In this document: in pieces, positions 35,101 through 41,789 of the stretch
Layout: every line of letters begins with the position of its first letter
How positions within the stretch are numbered: position 1 is the first letter of the stretch
Source of the DNA: Serripes groenlandicus
Lineage: Eukaryota; Mollusca; Bivalvia; Cardiida; Cardiidae
Direction of reading: 5' to 3'
Length of the DNA: 64,000 nucleotides
Assembly (NCBI GenBank): GCA_031761405.1
Contig: JASEVX010000005.1
Coordinates: 31,111,127-31,175,126 of the forward strand
The notes under the pieces: generated by a model
The model's database searches: none
What the model saw: the letters and a program-made list of their open reading frames with translations, nothing else
Told to the model about the DNA's origin: nothing
Program-made: the position numbers and the translations under genes

Positions 35101-38100
35101 CCAGATCCGCCCATGCATGACTGGATTATGGCCCTTGAAATGGTCAAAATTGCTATAAAAGAGCTTGTTAACACGATACAGTCTTCATGTTTGATTGTAT
35201 CTCAACCAAACTTATACAGTAGTTAGATATCCATGAGAGCTCGGTTCCTTTCGAAAACCAGCCAGATCCGTCCATGCATGACTGGATTATGGCCCTTGAA
35301 ATGGTCAAAATTGCTATAAAAGACCTTGTTAACACGATACAGTCTTCACTTTTAATTGTATCTCAACCAAACTTATACAGTAGTTAGATATTCATGAGAG
35401 CTCGGTTCCTTTCGAAAACCATCCAGATCCGCCTATGCAAGACTGGATTATGGCCCTTGAAATGGTCAAAATTGCTATAAAACAGCTTGTTAACACGATA
35501 CAGTCTTCACTTTTGATTGTATCTCAACTAAACTTATACAGTAGTTAGATATCTATGAGAGCTCGGTTCCTTTTGAAAACCAGTCAGATCCGCCCATGCA
35601 AGACTGGATTATGGCCCTTGAAATGGTCAAAATTGCTATAAAAGAGCTTGTTAACACGATACAGTCTTCACGTTTGATTGTATCTCAACCAAACTTATAC
35701 AGTAGTTAGATATCCATGAGAGCTCGGTTCCTTTCGAAAACCAGCCAGATCCGCCCATGCATGACTGGATTATGGCCCTTGAAATGGTCAAAATTGCTAT
35801 AAAAGAACTTTTTAACACGATACAGTCTTCACTTTTGATTGTATCTCAACCAAACTTATACAGTAGTAAGATATCCATGAGAGCTCGGTTCCTTTCCTAA
35901 ACCAGCCAGATCCGCCCATGCAAGACTGGATTATGGCCCTTGAAATTGTCCAAATTGCTATAATTGAGCATGTGAACACAATAGAGGCTCCATTTACTAT
36001 CTGATCTTCACCAAACTTAGATAGTAGTTAAATATTGATGAGAGCTTGGTTCCTTTTGAAAACCAGCTAGATCCGCCCATTACTGGATTATGGCCCATGA
36101 AATTGTAAAAATTGCTATAATACAGCTTGTGAACACAAAAGAGCCTCCATTTACTCTCCGATCTTCACCATACATACATGCTCTGGATTGAAAATGACCA
36201 AAGAACCATACCAGTAGAGCATAGGCCCTCATGGGCCTCTTGTTCAAGTCATATCAGGAATTGGGATTGTAACTTGATGAGAAATGGATAACATGTGCCA
36301 ATTTTTTTTAATATTGATATGTTTATAAAAACATGCACTTAAGCTGCAGATAACTTTTCATGAATAGTATGGAAAAAAGAAAAGAAAGCAACAGAAGACT
36401 TGAACAGTATTGAGGAGGGGAGGGGAAGAGAAATTGCACAAAACGATGGCTCCTTTACCAAAAATGTTCCTCAAATATTTTCCAAGGAGACAACTCTTAA
36501 AATAAATGATGCATCCATAATGATTGATGTTACTATTTCAGATCAGTAAATTGCTGTTACCTATATGGGTGATGTTGTTTGTGTTCCAACCCACACCACA
36601 GGCTGCCGTGGAAACTGATGACCTCATACCAGCACACAGTGATGATGGGGTAAGTATAACATCAACCATATCCCACAGAGGACTAGATACAGTGAACTGC
36701 TTCTTTCCTCACAATATCTCCCTTACTACTCAACCAAACCCTATGTTGTGGGTACTCAAAAGAATCATCTCATTGAGACGATTCTTTTGAGTACCCACAA
36801 CATAGAGTTTGAGTGTCATTTAAGGATTTGGCGATGTGAAATACTCTTCTTATCTAGAGCTCTGATCCCATATGCAGACGAATTTTGATGCATCTTTTGA
36901 ACTTTTAAAAACATTATGGCAAAAGTGGAGAAAGTGGCTCATTATGACAATTTTTAGCTTGTCAGTTTTTCAAAGAAAAAAAAGTTGGGTTATTGTGATG
37001 CCCTTAGCGTCGTTGTTGTCTGCGTCATCACAAAACTTTAACCTTACCTCATACCTCAAAAACCATTCAACATGTTCAAATGAAACTTGGTACACTTGTT
37101 CCTGGGTACAATACGCATGTCTATACCAAGTCAAATAACTCTGGTTTTAATAAATATTCAGAAATGTCTCTTTTTTACTTAGAAAAACAGACATGCGTTC
37201 AGTTGTTGTTTTGCCATTATGTTTTCTGTCATTTTGTTAGATGTATTCGCATATGGGAAAAATTCCATATCCTATTTTTGTGAAAAGAATTAATTGTTTT
37301 CCTGAGAATGTGTTTTAACTTACAACCAATCCGCAGCAAATGAAAATATTTAGTAAACAATATGGGAAGAACAATTAATTTCAATTATTGAACAAAGTTA
37401 AAAGCATTGTGGTTAAAGAAGCTCCTTTTGATGTAATGTTTTCAAAAGTCATCTGCTGCAGAGGAATCAGAAAGTGTCTGCATGTTGGGAATGGTTAAGT
37501 TCCACATAAAAAGGGTTTAACACTTTCCCTCATATAGACGCTTTCCGACGCCTCTGCAGCAGACGGCTATTTGAAAACATAGTGACAAAAGAAGAAATTG
37601 CACAAAACGTGCAATTTCTCCTTTTGCCACAATGTTTTCCACTTTTAGTCATAGATTATCCATTCAATTATAAAGATTTTCTATTTTTTGGCAAAACATG
37701 TTCAAAGTCGTCTGCTTCAAAATTGTCTTATGAGGGAAAGGGTTAAATGATTGATAAGAAATATAATGCTATGTATAGGACGGTTTGGAATGCTTTCTAA
37801 TCAGTTACACAGAGGTCTAGATAAGGAGGAGTAAACTAGTCTTTTCCAACAATATCTCTCTTATGACACTATTTAACCCTAAGTTGTTGGTACTCAAAAG
37901 AATCGTTTCACTGAGACGATTCTTCTGAGTACCCGCAACATATGGTTTGAGGGTTATATAAATATTTTGGGATGTGAATTTCTCTTCTTATCTGGAGCTC
38001 TGGTTACAGACTTCCAAAAGACTCTTAACATGCAGAGAAAAGTAAAACTTTGATTCATAATTTTACAGAATTCAGCATTTAGTGCATCAATAGATGAGCA

Positions 38101-38590
38101 ATACCGACAGCTGTATCAGCCTGCTGAAGATTACCGTACCCTAAACTATGATACCTCCTCGGCCAACAGTACACCGGGGTCAACTGGTGGAGCCACACCC
38201 ACCACGCCAAACGGCACGGCTAACGTGTATAGTAATAATAAAGTCAATAAAAACCTTGGAACAATACAGGAAGAGAGTCCTGCGTCTAGGACTGGTTCTA
38301 GTGTTAATAAACAATTGGTTACACCAAAAAGTAAAAAACAGGGTACAGCTTCTAGAAACGGGGTTACCAGCCAATCCTCGAACTTTAAGAATAATGAGGA
38401 ATCGCCTGCCTTTGATCCGAATACAAGTGATCAGACGGACGGCGGCGGACCTGGGAGGATTTCAGCTAATGCGAGACAACCGGGAAATGGGAGGACAGTG
38501 GATTCAAACACGACCCATCCAAGATTTTATATTCAGCCTACTGAGGAACCAGAAAGGACCTCCCCACCAAGAGCTCTGTTTCAAGTTTAA
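19985..38590 (+). CDS. Multi-pass membrane protein gene, nine coding exons (433 aa), family not recognised
   Basis: The coding sequence is 19985-20130, 24945-25085, 25916-26013, 27060-27201, 30008-30072, 32494-32528, 33420-33464, 36542-36649 and 38069-38590, totalling 1302 nt including the stop. Every intron is GT...AG, and all phases join to keep one open frame, which would be very unlikely by chance. Three ATGs open the frame at 19985; an in-frame TGA lies at 19967-19969. The predicted protein has a short polar N-terminus with one sequon (N26-T-T). Hydrophobic stretches lie near residues 52-80, 97-118, 134-153, 176-198 and 214-241, followed by a polar Ser/Thr/Asn/Pro-rich tail (about 245-433). 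Basic patches after segments 1 and 3 (RALRREVWTKR; RR..RRSQKR) suggest cytoplasmic loops, so N-outside and C-inside is plausible with five spans. A membrane receptor, transporter-like or ciliary TMEM protein are all possible. Introns are 0.4-4.8 kb and full of MITEs. The gene model is confident; the function is unknown. Confidence 0.85.
20325..22355 (+). repeat. 40-bp minisatellite, about 50 copies, in intron 1
   Basis: The unit is ACCATGATTGTCATGAGCAT plus GCCTTGCCATAAAACACTCT. Variants are confined to a few sites (TCATG/TTATG, CCATAAA/TCATAAAA, CACTCT/CATTCT), so units are 40 or 41 bp. Around 21150-21500 a three-unit higher-order block of about 121 bp recurs. There are no unique spacers. 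All frames are interrupted. Confidence 0.95.
22640..22845 (+). mobile_element. Family A MITE, decayed ends
   Basis: It has 'ctttccctcatatag', 'cgcctctgcagcagaaagcg' and 'tcaaagtcgtctgctgttga'. The right end GGGAAAGGG is lost. Confidence 0.55.
23056..23329 (+). mobile_element. tRNA-derived SINE (type 2) with 11-bp target duplication
   Basis: The tRNA-like head is GGTAGCTCAGTCCGTAGCAA (A box) and 'gagtttgaattccagc' (B box, one base off). The body carries a Deu/core-like region of about 170 bp shared with the minus-strand copies at 13165 and 61930. AAACTCTTCCC flanks it at 23056-23066 and 23319-23329. Confidence 0.8.
23396..23593 (+). mobile_element. Family A MITE (TTAA-flanked)
   Basis: TTAACCCTTTCCCACATAC...GTGGGAAAGGGTTAA. 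The inner palindrome is reduced, but the CTGCAGCAGACAACTTTGAA and TTGTCTGCTGTAGAGG arms remain. It lies in intron 1. Confidence 0.85.
23740..23969 (+). mobile_element. Family A MITE, near-consensus copy
   Basis: It has ends TTAACCCTTTCCCTCATATA and TATGAGGGAAAGGGTTAA and a central hairpin GAAATTGCTC/GAGCAATTTC. This copy shows the full structure: terminal arms, CTGCAGCAGA subterminal arms and the TTTTGCCACAATGTTTTC module. Confidence 0.9.
24166..24343 (+). mobile_element. Family A MITE, decayed
   Basis: TTAACTCTTCCCCATAA at left, AGAAAGGGCTAA at right; the central hairpin is deleted. Confidence 0.55.
24752..24929. mobile_element. Family B MITE (AGAGCTCTAGATAAG ends)
   Basis: The ends are AGAGCTAGATAAGG and CTTATCTAGTCCTCT. 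The centre is GGGTACTCAGTGAGACGATT and TTTTGAGTAATCACAAC. It lies directly before the exon 2 acceptor. Confidence 0.7.
24945..25085 (+). CDS. Coding exon 2 (residues 49-95, first membrane segment)
   Basis: The acceptor is TTTGTTACAG and the donor AAAAAG/GTTTGC, a weak but frame-consistent site. It encodes the first hydrophobic segment (roughly residues 52-80, with WVLSTYIQIDFVLQW) and a basic loop ending REVWTKR. The frame stays open past the donor to 25116, but only the donor at 25086 links to exon 3 in frame. A family B MITE ends about 15 bp upstream of the acceptor. Confidence 0.8.
25205..25450 (+). mobile_element. Family A MITE, decayed ends, intact hairpin
   Basis: A strong central palindrome is present: AACATTGTGGCCAAAGGTGA... 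to ...TCTCCTTTGGCCACAATGTT, around GCTCATAATGAGC. The termini are eroded and TTAA is not seen. Confidence 0.6.
25916..26013 (+). CDS. Coding exon 3 (residues 96-128, second membrane segment)
   Basis: The acceptor is TTTTATTTCAG and the donor GTAAGT. It encodes FLVPFLSLAGAYFTIVTVLG and then a short polar loop, a typical membrane span. It enters with one base completing Arg96 and leaves with one base of the Glu129 codon. Confidence 0.85.
26254..26438 (+). mobile_element. Family A MITE, decayed
   Basis: The left end is CCCCTTTCCTGCATAC and the right end ACAAGGGTTAA; CTGCAGTAGACG and GTCTGCTGCAGAGG arms are present. Further fragments at 26085-26180 and two related 100-bp pieces at about 26455-26700 follow in intron 3. 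Confidence 0.5.
26807..27025 (-). mobile_element. Family A MITE
   Basis: TTAACCCTTTCCCTCATACA...ATATGAGGGAAAGGGTTAA, opposite in orientation to 23740. It ends 34 bp before exon 4, within the likely branch-point region. Confidence 0.9.
27060..27201 (+). CDS. Coding exon 4 (residues 129-175, third membrane segment)
   Basis: The acceptor is TCTATTCCACAG and the donor GTGAGA. It encodes an aromatic PYWLMM stretch, a hydrophobic segment (SAEFIIVQLFCVAGFYI) and a strongly basic loop (TRRLNE...VRRSQKRDLW). A family A MITE lies 35 bp upstream, and a family B MITE begins about 40 bp downstream. Confidence 0.85.
27245..27660. mobile_element. Family B MITE split by a family A insertion
   Basis: The left part (27245-27396) has 'agataaggaggc', 'gtgggtactcaaaaa' and 'cattgagacaattcttctga'. 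The right part (27626-27660) has 'cccccttatctagagctctg'. A complete family A copy sits between them, so B was there first. Confidence 0.75.
27397..27625 (-). mobile_element. Family A MITE nested in family B
   Basis: TTAA...TTAA flanked, with full arms and the hairpin GAAATTGCTCGTTTTGAGCA. Confidence 0.9.
27768..27918 (+). mobile_element. Family A MITE, short and decayed
   Basis: TTAAACCTTTCCAATATACA at left and AATGGAAAAAAGTTAA at right. A family B end fragment (TAGAGCTCTAGGTAAGG) lies just upstream. Confidence 0.5.
28685..28914 (-). mobile_element. Family A MITE, near-consensus
   Basis: TTAA-flanked with CCCTTTCCCTCATACGAC and GAGGGAAAGGG ends and full internal structure. Confidence 0.9.
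28914..29100 (+). mobile_element. Family A MITE, 5' part only
   Basis: 'gcctttccaacatcctgac', 'catctgcagcagagccttt' and the hairpin AATTACTCAAACTGAGCAAT; the right end is lost. It abuts the previous copy. Confidence 0.45.
29185..29545 (+). repeat. Decayed family A fragments
   Basis: 'taaccctttacttacaacgt' and 'gaccctttccaacatactac' starts with broken interiors, interrupted by a G tract. Confidence 0.4.
29246..29263 (+). repeat. G homopolymer (about 18 bases)
   Basis: An uninterrupted run of G within intron 4. Confidence 0.9.
29682..29903 (+). mobile_element. Family A MITE
   Basis: TTAACCCTTTCCATCATATA at left, ATGTGGGAAAGGGATAA at right (one base off TTAA). It lies 105 bp before exon 5. 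Confidence 0.8.
30008..30072 (+). CDS. Coding exon 5 (residues 176-196, fourth membrane segment)
   Basis: This is a 65-nt exon. The acceptor is TTTCTTTGTTGCAG and the donor GTAAGT. It encodes IVIVFELSALVGVLYDLSLK, hydrophobic with single acidic residues within the predicted span (Glu182) and near its end. Those acidic residues could be functional or could place the span boundary differently. Confidence 0.8.
30280..30430 (+). mobile_element. Family A MITE, 3' end lost
   Basis: TTAACCCTTTCATAAATA, then CTGCAGCAGATGACTTTTGA and a hairpin around GCTAATTATGAGC; no right terminus. Confidence 0.5.
30585..31604 (+). mobile_element. Helentron-like element, AGCTCACC family, complete (intron 5)
   Basis: It begins TTTTTAGCTCACC with a 5' hairpin (GCTCACCT...AGGTGAGC). 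It ends GGTGAGCG, hairpin GGGCCATCATGGCCC, then TCTTGTT. AGCTCACC and GGTGAGC(T) are subterminal inverted repeats. Inside are about four tandem units of about 170 bp with 'catggccgccagggggcgga'. This architecture is that of Helentron-associated non-autonomous elements; there is no Rep/helicase sequence. Confidence 0.75.
31990..32195 (+). mobile_element. Family A MITE
   Basis: TTAACCCTTTCCCACATACA at left; the right end GAGAAGGAATTAA is eroded. The hairpin AATTGCTCATTTGAGCAATT is intact. Confidence 0.75.
32494..32528 (+). CDS. Coding exon 6 (35-nt small exon, residues 197/198-209)
   Basis: The acceptor is TTTTCTCTTTCAG and the donor GTAAGT. It encodes VGDSVTGCSAIF, a loop with one cysteine. 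Its size makes it hard to find by homology, but both splice sites are strong and it is needed to keep frame between exons 5 and 7. Confidence 0.75.
32585..32632 (+). repeat. Family A MITE 5' end fragment
   Basis: TTAACCCTTTCCCACATG followed by CCTGCAGCAGACGACTT, then unrelated DNA; 60 bp after exon 6. Confidence 0.6.
32694..32813. mobile_element. Family B MITE, left half
   Basis: AGAGCTCTAGATAAGGAGCG, then 'gtgttataggtattctaaaa'. It is interrupted by a family A insertion at 32814; the right half is not recognised beyond it. Confidence 0.55.
32814..33043 (-). mobile_element. Family A MITE, near-consensus
   Basis: TTAA-flanked with CCCTTTCCCTCATACGAC and GAGGGAAAGGG ends. Confidence 0.9.
33100..33400 (+). 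repeat. Tandem repeat, three units of about 97 bp
   Basis: Units share 'ataggattgaagttttctca', 'tatattagaccaaggtcttt' and 'aaaagtcaagtattcaattt'. The array ends about 20 bp before the exon 7 acceptor. Confidence 0.8.
33420..33464 (+). CDS. Coding exon 7 (45-nt small exon, residues 210-224)
   Basis: The acceptor is TTTTCTTTCAG and the donor GTAAGG; both borders fall between codons. It encodes NHAQDFFSAIFLAFM, the first half of the last hydrophobic segment. Because it is phase 0 on both sides, skipping it would keep the frame but shorten that membrane span. Confidence 0.78.
33560..33735 (+). mobile_element. Truncated element with CCCCC hairpin end
   Basis: The hairpin TATACCCCC...GGGGGTATA is followed by 'aggagtcac', as at 16428. 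The downstream part differs, so it is a related but distinct family. It is cut off by a family A remnant. Confidence 0.55.
33735..33911 (+). mobile_element. Family A MITE, 5' end lost
   Basis: 'atgcagcagacaactttgaa' and CAAGTGGGAAAGGGTTAA. Confidence 0.6.
33990..34765 (+). repeat. Tandem repeat of about 120 bp related to the fold-back arms, split by a MITE
   Basis: Four or five units with '(c/g)tgcagatgtgcaatgaac', 'aactatagcatgc' and 'ccaatgtatccacttcaa'. The same modules occur in the fold-back arms near 1310-1410. A family A insertion (34393-34618) separates the last unit. Confidence 0.6.
34393..34618 (-). mobile_element. Family A MITE
   Basis: TTAA-flanked; CCCTTTCCCTCATAA and GAGGGAAAGGG ends; inserted in the 120-bp tandem repeat. 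Confidence 0.9.
34887..36244 (+). mobile_element. Helentron-like element, AGCTCTACTGG family, complete (intron 7)
   Basis: It begins TTTTTAGCTCTACTGG. It ends CCAGTAGAGCATA, hairpin GGCCCTCATGGGCC, then TCTTGTT. AGCTCTACTGG and CCAGTAGAGC are subterminal inverted repeats. A (CGTG)n/(CGTC)n microsatellite lies near 34945-34991. Then come about eight tandem units of about 162 bp ('gttaacacgatacagtcttc', 'actggattatggcccttgaa'), the last two diverged. No coding sequence. Confidence 0.8.
36542..36649 (+). CDS. Coding exon 8 (residues 225-260, end of last membrane segment)
   Basis: The acceptor is TTACTATTTCAG and the donor GTAAGT, phase 0 on both sides. It encodes SKLLLPIWVMLFVFQ, completing the last membrane span, then an acidic juxtamembrane stretch (ETDDLIPAHSDDG). 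Intron 7 before it carries a complete Helentron-like element; a family B MITE begins about 25 bp after it. Confidence 0.85.
36675..36864. mobile_element. Family B MITE
   Basis: The left end AGAGGACTAGATACAG and right end CTTATCTAGAGCTCTG surround a perfect central palindrome (ACTCAAAAGAATCATCTCAT and ATTCTTTTGAGTACCCACAA). It starts 25 bp after the exon 8 donor. Confidence 0.8.
36965..37175 (+). repeat. Fragment of an interspersed repeat
   Basis: 'aacctcataccTcaaaaacc'-like wording with 'aaatgaaacttggtacactt' is typical of bivalve interspersed repeats from memory. No second copy in the window. Confidence 0.3.
37315..37499 (+). mobile_element. Family A MITE, decayed
   Basis: TTAACTTACAACCAATCC at left, GTTGGGAATGGTTAA at right; arms recognisable (TCATCTGCTGCAGAGGAATC). 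Confidence 0.55.
37517..37746 (+). mobile_element. Family A MITE, near-consensus
   Basis: TTAACACTTTCCCTCATATA and TATGAGGGAAAGGGTTAA, with hairpin AATTGCACAAAACGTGCAAT. Confidence 0.9.
37811..38002. mobile_element. Family B MITE
   Basis: AGAGGTCTAGATAAGGAGGA and CTTATCTGGAGCTCTGG ends; central palindrome TACTCAAAAGAATCGTTTCA with its complement. It ends 66 bp before the last coding exon. Confidence 0.8.
38069..38590 (+). CDS. Coding exon 9 (residues 261-433, polar C-terminal tail, stop)
   Basis: The acceptor is CATAATTTTACAG. The frame is open for 173 codons to TAA at 38588-38590. The tail is low in hydrophobics and rich in Ser, Thr, Asn, Pro and Gly (EQYRQLYQPAEDYRTLNYD; NSTPGSTGG; TSPPRALFQV at the end). 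It looks disordered and is probably cytoplasmic, with many possible phosphorylation sites. Base composition is clearly more GC-rich than the flanks, as expected for real coding sequence. Confidence 0.85.
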   Translation, partial: NSAFSASIDEQYRQLYQPAEDYRTLNYDTSSANSTPGSTGGATPTTPNGTANVYSNNKVNKNLGTIQEESPASRTGSSVNKQLVTPKSKKQGTASRNGVTSQSSNFKNNEESPAFDPNTSDQTDGGGPGRISANARQPGNGRTVDSNTTHPRFYIQPTEEPERTSPPRALFQV

Positions 38591-38828
38591 TTGTTTACCC
38601 GTTACACACAACAACACTCAACATATTTGTAATGTAAATTTTTTTATAAAACATTATTGAAGCATTTTTCCTAATTTTCCATAATGTTTTCATGTCTTTT
38701 TTGACAGAACAATCAATGTTGTCTGTATCAGGGAAAGGATAAAAGAAATTGTTCTGAAGATTGTAAAAACATAATCGCATCTTAAAGCTCGAAAAAGAGG
38801 CAATTTATAGATTAATGACTAGTTGCTA

Positions 38829-38834
38829 AATAAA
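38829..38834 (+). promoter_or_regulatory. Candidate polyadenylation signal AATAAA
   Basis: This AATAAA is about 240 bp after the stop codon and just before a family A MITE. Cleavage here would give a short 3'UTR. AATAAA is common in AT-rich DNA, so support is modest. Confidence 0.3.
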
Positions 38835-38840
38835 AGGCTG

Positions 38841-39040
38841 TTAACCTTTTTCCCTTATACAACAAATCTGCAGCAGACGATTTTGAAAAATATTGAAAAA
38901 ACTCGAGATGAAAGTCTAATTATTTAATAGAATTGACAACATGGTGGCAAAAGGAGAAATGTGTTCATTTGGAGAAGGATCTCCTTTTGTCACAATGTTT
39001 TCAATAGTCTGCCGGAGATGCATCAATGTTGGAAAGGTTT
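38841..39040 (+). mobile_element. Family A MITE, right end decayed
   Basis: TTAACCTTTTTCCCTTATAC and CTGCAGCAGACGATTTTGAA; the right end is GTTGGAAAGG only. Confidence 0.6.
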
Positions 39041-39439
39041 TATTTGCTTATAATGTATTAAAATATATTGAAACTTAATTTAAATTTGTTCTACAGAAAG
39101 TAATATGTAATAGTTTATCTTATAAATTTAAAAATATGGAGAATGATTTATAAATTTTGATTGCTTAGAAGAATTTTAAAATTGCTGTATTACTGCTTTT
39201 TCTTCAATATGGGTTTTTGAAAAATTTTACTATGCAAGTACATGGAGCTTTACAGAAAATGTATTTGCCTGTAATATTTTTTTTTTTTGATGTGCAATGC
39301 CGTTTTTTCGTATTTGAATTTATAATTATATTAATCTCGAAGACTACGTGATTTTTATGTGTACAATGCATTTGTTTTTATTTTGCTCAAGTAGTATCGA
39401 TCTGGCTCCTTGCGCATATTTTTAACATGATATTGATAT

Positions 39440-39610
39440 AACCCTTTCCCAATTGCAAACACATTTTGATGCAGATGTCTTTTGAAATAATTGTGGCAAA
39501 TGGAGAAATTGCTCATTATTTCTCCATTTGCCACAATGTTTTCAAATGTATTTAATAATTATAATTGTATTTACTGATGCTTTAAATTTGTTGTATAGGG
39601 GAAAGGGTTC
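39440..39610 (+). mobile_element. Family A MITE
   Basis: TAACCCTTTCCCAATTGC and TAGGGGAAAGGGTT ends; inner hairpin GTGGCAAATGGAGAAAT/ATTTCTCCATTTGCCAC. Confidence 0.65.
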
Positions 39611-39714
39611 CATGATAAAATCTCATAATTAACCTTTTAACTTATATATTTACGAGTTTTCAATTGTGAAAATATTTGAGGAAAACCTATAACATTTTGA
39701 AAATTGGAGGAATG

Positions 39715-40193
39715 TTTTAGCTCACCAGAGCACAAAGTTGAGCTATTGTGATTGACCTGTGTCAGTTTGATGTCATGTGGCATCGTCAACAATGCCTCAT
39801 TTAACACTCCATGGCCATTTTCAACCAAACTTCATATTCCTTTTATGGTCTCTTCTATGTAGAAAGCTTCTACGTTGCTTTGGCATCAGAAAAAGTTTGC
39901 ATGTACTGGTTTACCTTTGAATATAAATACCCGAATGTTTGGCTATTTACCAAGATAGTTCAAGTAGTCTTGATTGGTTGAAGAACATGGGGGTCAGGGG
40001 ATTCAGCTCCTTACCTTATAGTGCACAACTTGGAATAACTTTTATGATTCCTAGTAATTGTTCTTTGGGTCCCTTCACTGATTTTTCAAAAAGATTCAAT
40101 TGGCTAAAGTATGTTAGCAAGTTGATGGTGCCAATTTTCCATAATGTCCAAAGTACTAGGTGACTGATAAAGGGACACTTTGCCTTCTCGTTT
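39715..40193 (+). mobile_element. Short diverged Helentron-like element, AGCTCACC family
   Basis: It starts TTTTAGCTCACCAGAGCACA. It ends 'aggtgactgataaagggac' and TTTGCCTTCTCGTTT, a decayed form of the usual GGTGAGC, hairpin, CTCTTGTT. It has only one internal unit. Confidence 0.5.
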
Positions 40194-40318
40194 ATACGGA
40201 ATAGAAAACGTTTTTAAACAAATCCTAATACATCCTCCAAAAGTATTCAGAAGAACGAAAACCCTTTGATTAATTACTGTAACATGGTTGTGCATAGTAT
40301 TCTCACACTAGATGTAGC

Positions 40319-40546
40319 TTACACTTTCCCTCAAATAGACGCTTTCTGACATCTCTGCAGCAGACGGCTTTTTGAAAACATATTGACAAAAGAAGAAATT
40401 GCTAAAAACAAGCAATTTCTCCTTTTGCCACAATGTTTTCCACTTTAAGTCATAGGTTATCCATTCAATTATAGAGATTTTCTATTTTTTGACAAAATAT
40501 GTTCAAAGTTGTCTGCTGCAGAATTGTGGATGAGGGAAAGGGTTAA
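40319..40546 (+). mobile_element. Family A MITE
   Basis: TTACACTTTCCCTCAAATAG (left TTAA mutated) and ATGAGGGAAAGGGTTAA; complete interior. Confidence 0.85.
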
Positions 40547-40816
40547 TTAGTTTGATAAGGAAACACAGAAAATGCAATTATCTCAAAAGCTGCAAAAGCA
40601 ACCAAAGTGATTTTTGACACAGTGCTGTAAAACACCTTTACCGATTCCAGGTATAGATTTCAAAATTTGCTACAGTAAGAAACAAAACTGCCGGTACATT
40701 TGTGTGGAGAAAAAAATAAGCAAAAAAATGCACCTGTTTATGAGGGATAAACTCAATTATCTGAACAGCAAGTGCTAGTTCATGAAACAGGTAAGGTGGA
40801 AATTTAGGTTCAGCTA

Positions 40817-41030
40817 TTAATCCTTTCCCACAAACAAGAAATCTGCAGCAGACGACTTTTGAACATATTTTGTCAAAAAATGGAAAATCTCTATAATTGA
40901 ATGGATAACTAATGACTAAAAGTGGAAAACATTGTGGCAAAAGGAGAAATTGCTCATCATGAGCAATTTCTCCTTTTGCCACAATGTTTTCAGAAGTGTC
41001 AGAAAGCAACTGCAGGTGGGAAAGGGTTAA
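40817..41030 (-). mobile_element. Family A MITE
   Basis: TTAATCCTTTCCCACAAACA and GTGGGAAAGGGTTAA; strong central hairpin (GCAAAAGGAGAAATTGCTCA with its complement). Confidence 0.85.
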
Positions 41031-41431
41031 ATGGGATTTTTTTCCAAAAACAGAATGGTGATGTTGGTCTAATGTTTGCATGTAATACCATAAGTCGCCC
41101 GTCCGATTTGCTTTCAATCAATTGTCAAGTTTGTACATTGCAGCAATTGGGGTAAAGATTGAAACGGCAACAAACCATTCTGAAATTTACATTTTATTGG
41201 TGTTTTATGCCGTTTTCAATAGTATTTCAGTTAAATCCCATTGTTTCCTGCGTAATTCAATAGGTTTTTTTTATTTTATAATGTCAGCAATGGAATTGTT
41301 CAGACTTTGTGCAAATGAGCCCCATCTATGGGAAAAGACATACTGAAATGAACTGTGTTGCGTCAGACCAGCCTGTACATCAGCTTCATCTGATCAGAAT
41401 CTGCACATGTTGACAGGAGCTTCTAACTTGT

Positions 41432-41661
41432 TTAACCCTTTCCCTCATATAGACGCTTTCTGACGCCTCTGCGGCAGACAGCTTTTTTAAAACATAGTGA
41501 CAAAAAAAGAAATTGCACAAAACGTGCAATTTCTCCTTTTGCTACAATGTTTTCCACTTTTTGTCATAGGTTATCCATTCAATTATGGAGATTTTCTATT
41601 TGTTGACAAAATATGTTCAAATTCATCTGCTGCAGAATTGTCGTATGAGGGAAAGGGTTAA
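41432..41661 (+). mobile_element. Family A MITE, near-consensus
   Basis: TTAACCCTTTCCCTCATATA and TATGAGGGAAAGGGTTAA. Confidence 0.9.
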
Positions 41662-41668
41662 GTAATAT

Positions 41669-41789
41669 GAGCAGTCTCACGAGAAAACCAATAGCCCATA
41701 TTAGCCTGCACTGACTGCGCAGGCTGATCCTGGTCGATACATTATGCAGAGGAAATTATGTCGTTTTTCTCGTGGAACGGCTCATATGT
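41669..41789. mobile_element. Family D MITE (TGAGC...CACGAGAAAA ends)
   Basis: The left end TGAGCAGTCTCACGAGAAAA and right end TTTTTCTCGTGGAACGGCTC are inverted. The core holds 'tgactgcgcaggctgatcct'. A longer sister is at 62370-62629. Confidence 0.65.

Noticed and set aside
38148..38660. 170-codon + frame overlapping the last exon
   Set aside because: It is a shifted frame of exon 9. The spliced frame (38069-38590) is supported by phase and composition.
40638..41117. 159-codon minus-strand frame
   Set aside because: Most of it reads through a family A MITE, giving the recurring 'NIVAKGEIAHDEQFLLLPQCF' type of string seen in many copies. It is a repeat artefact.
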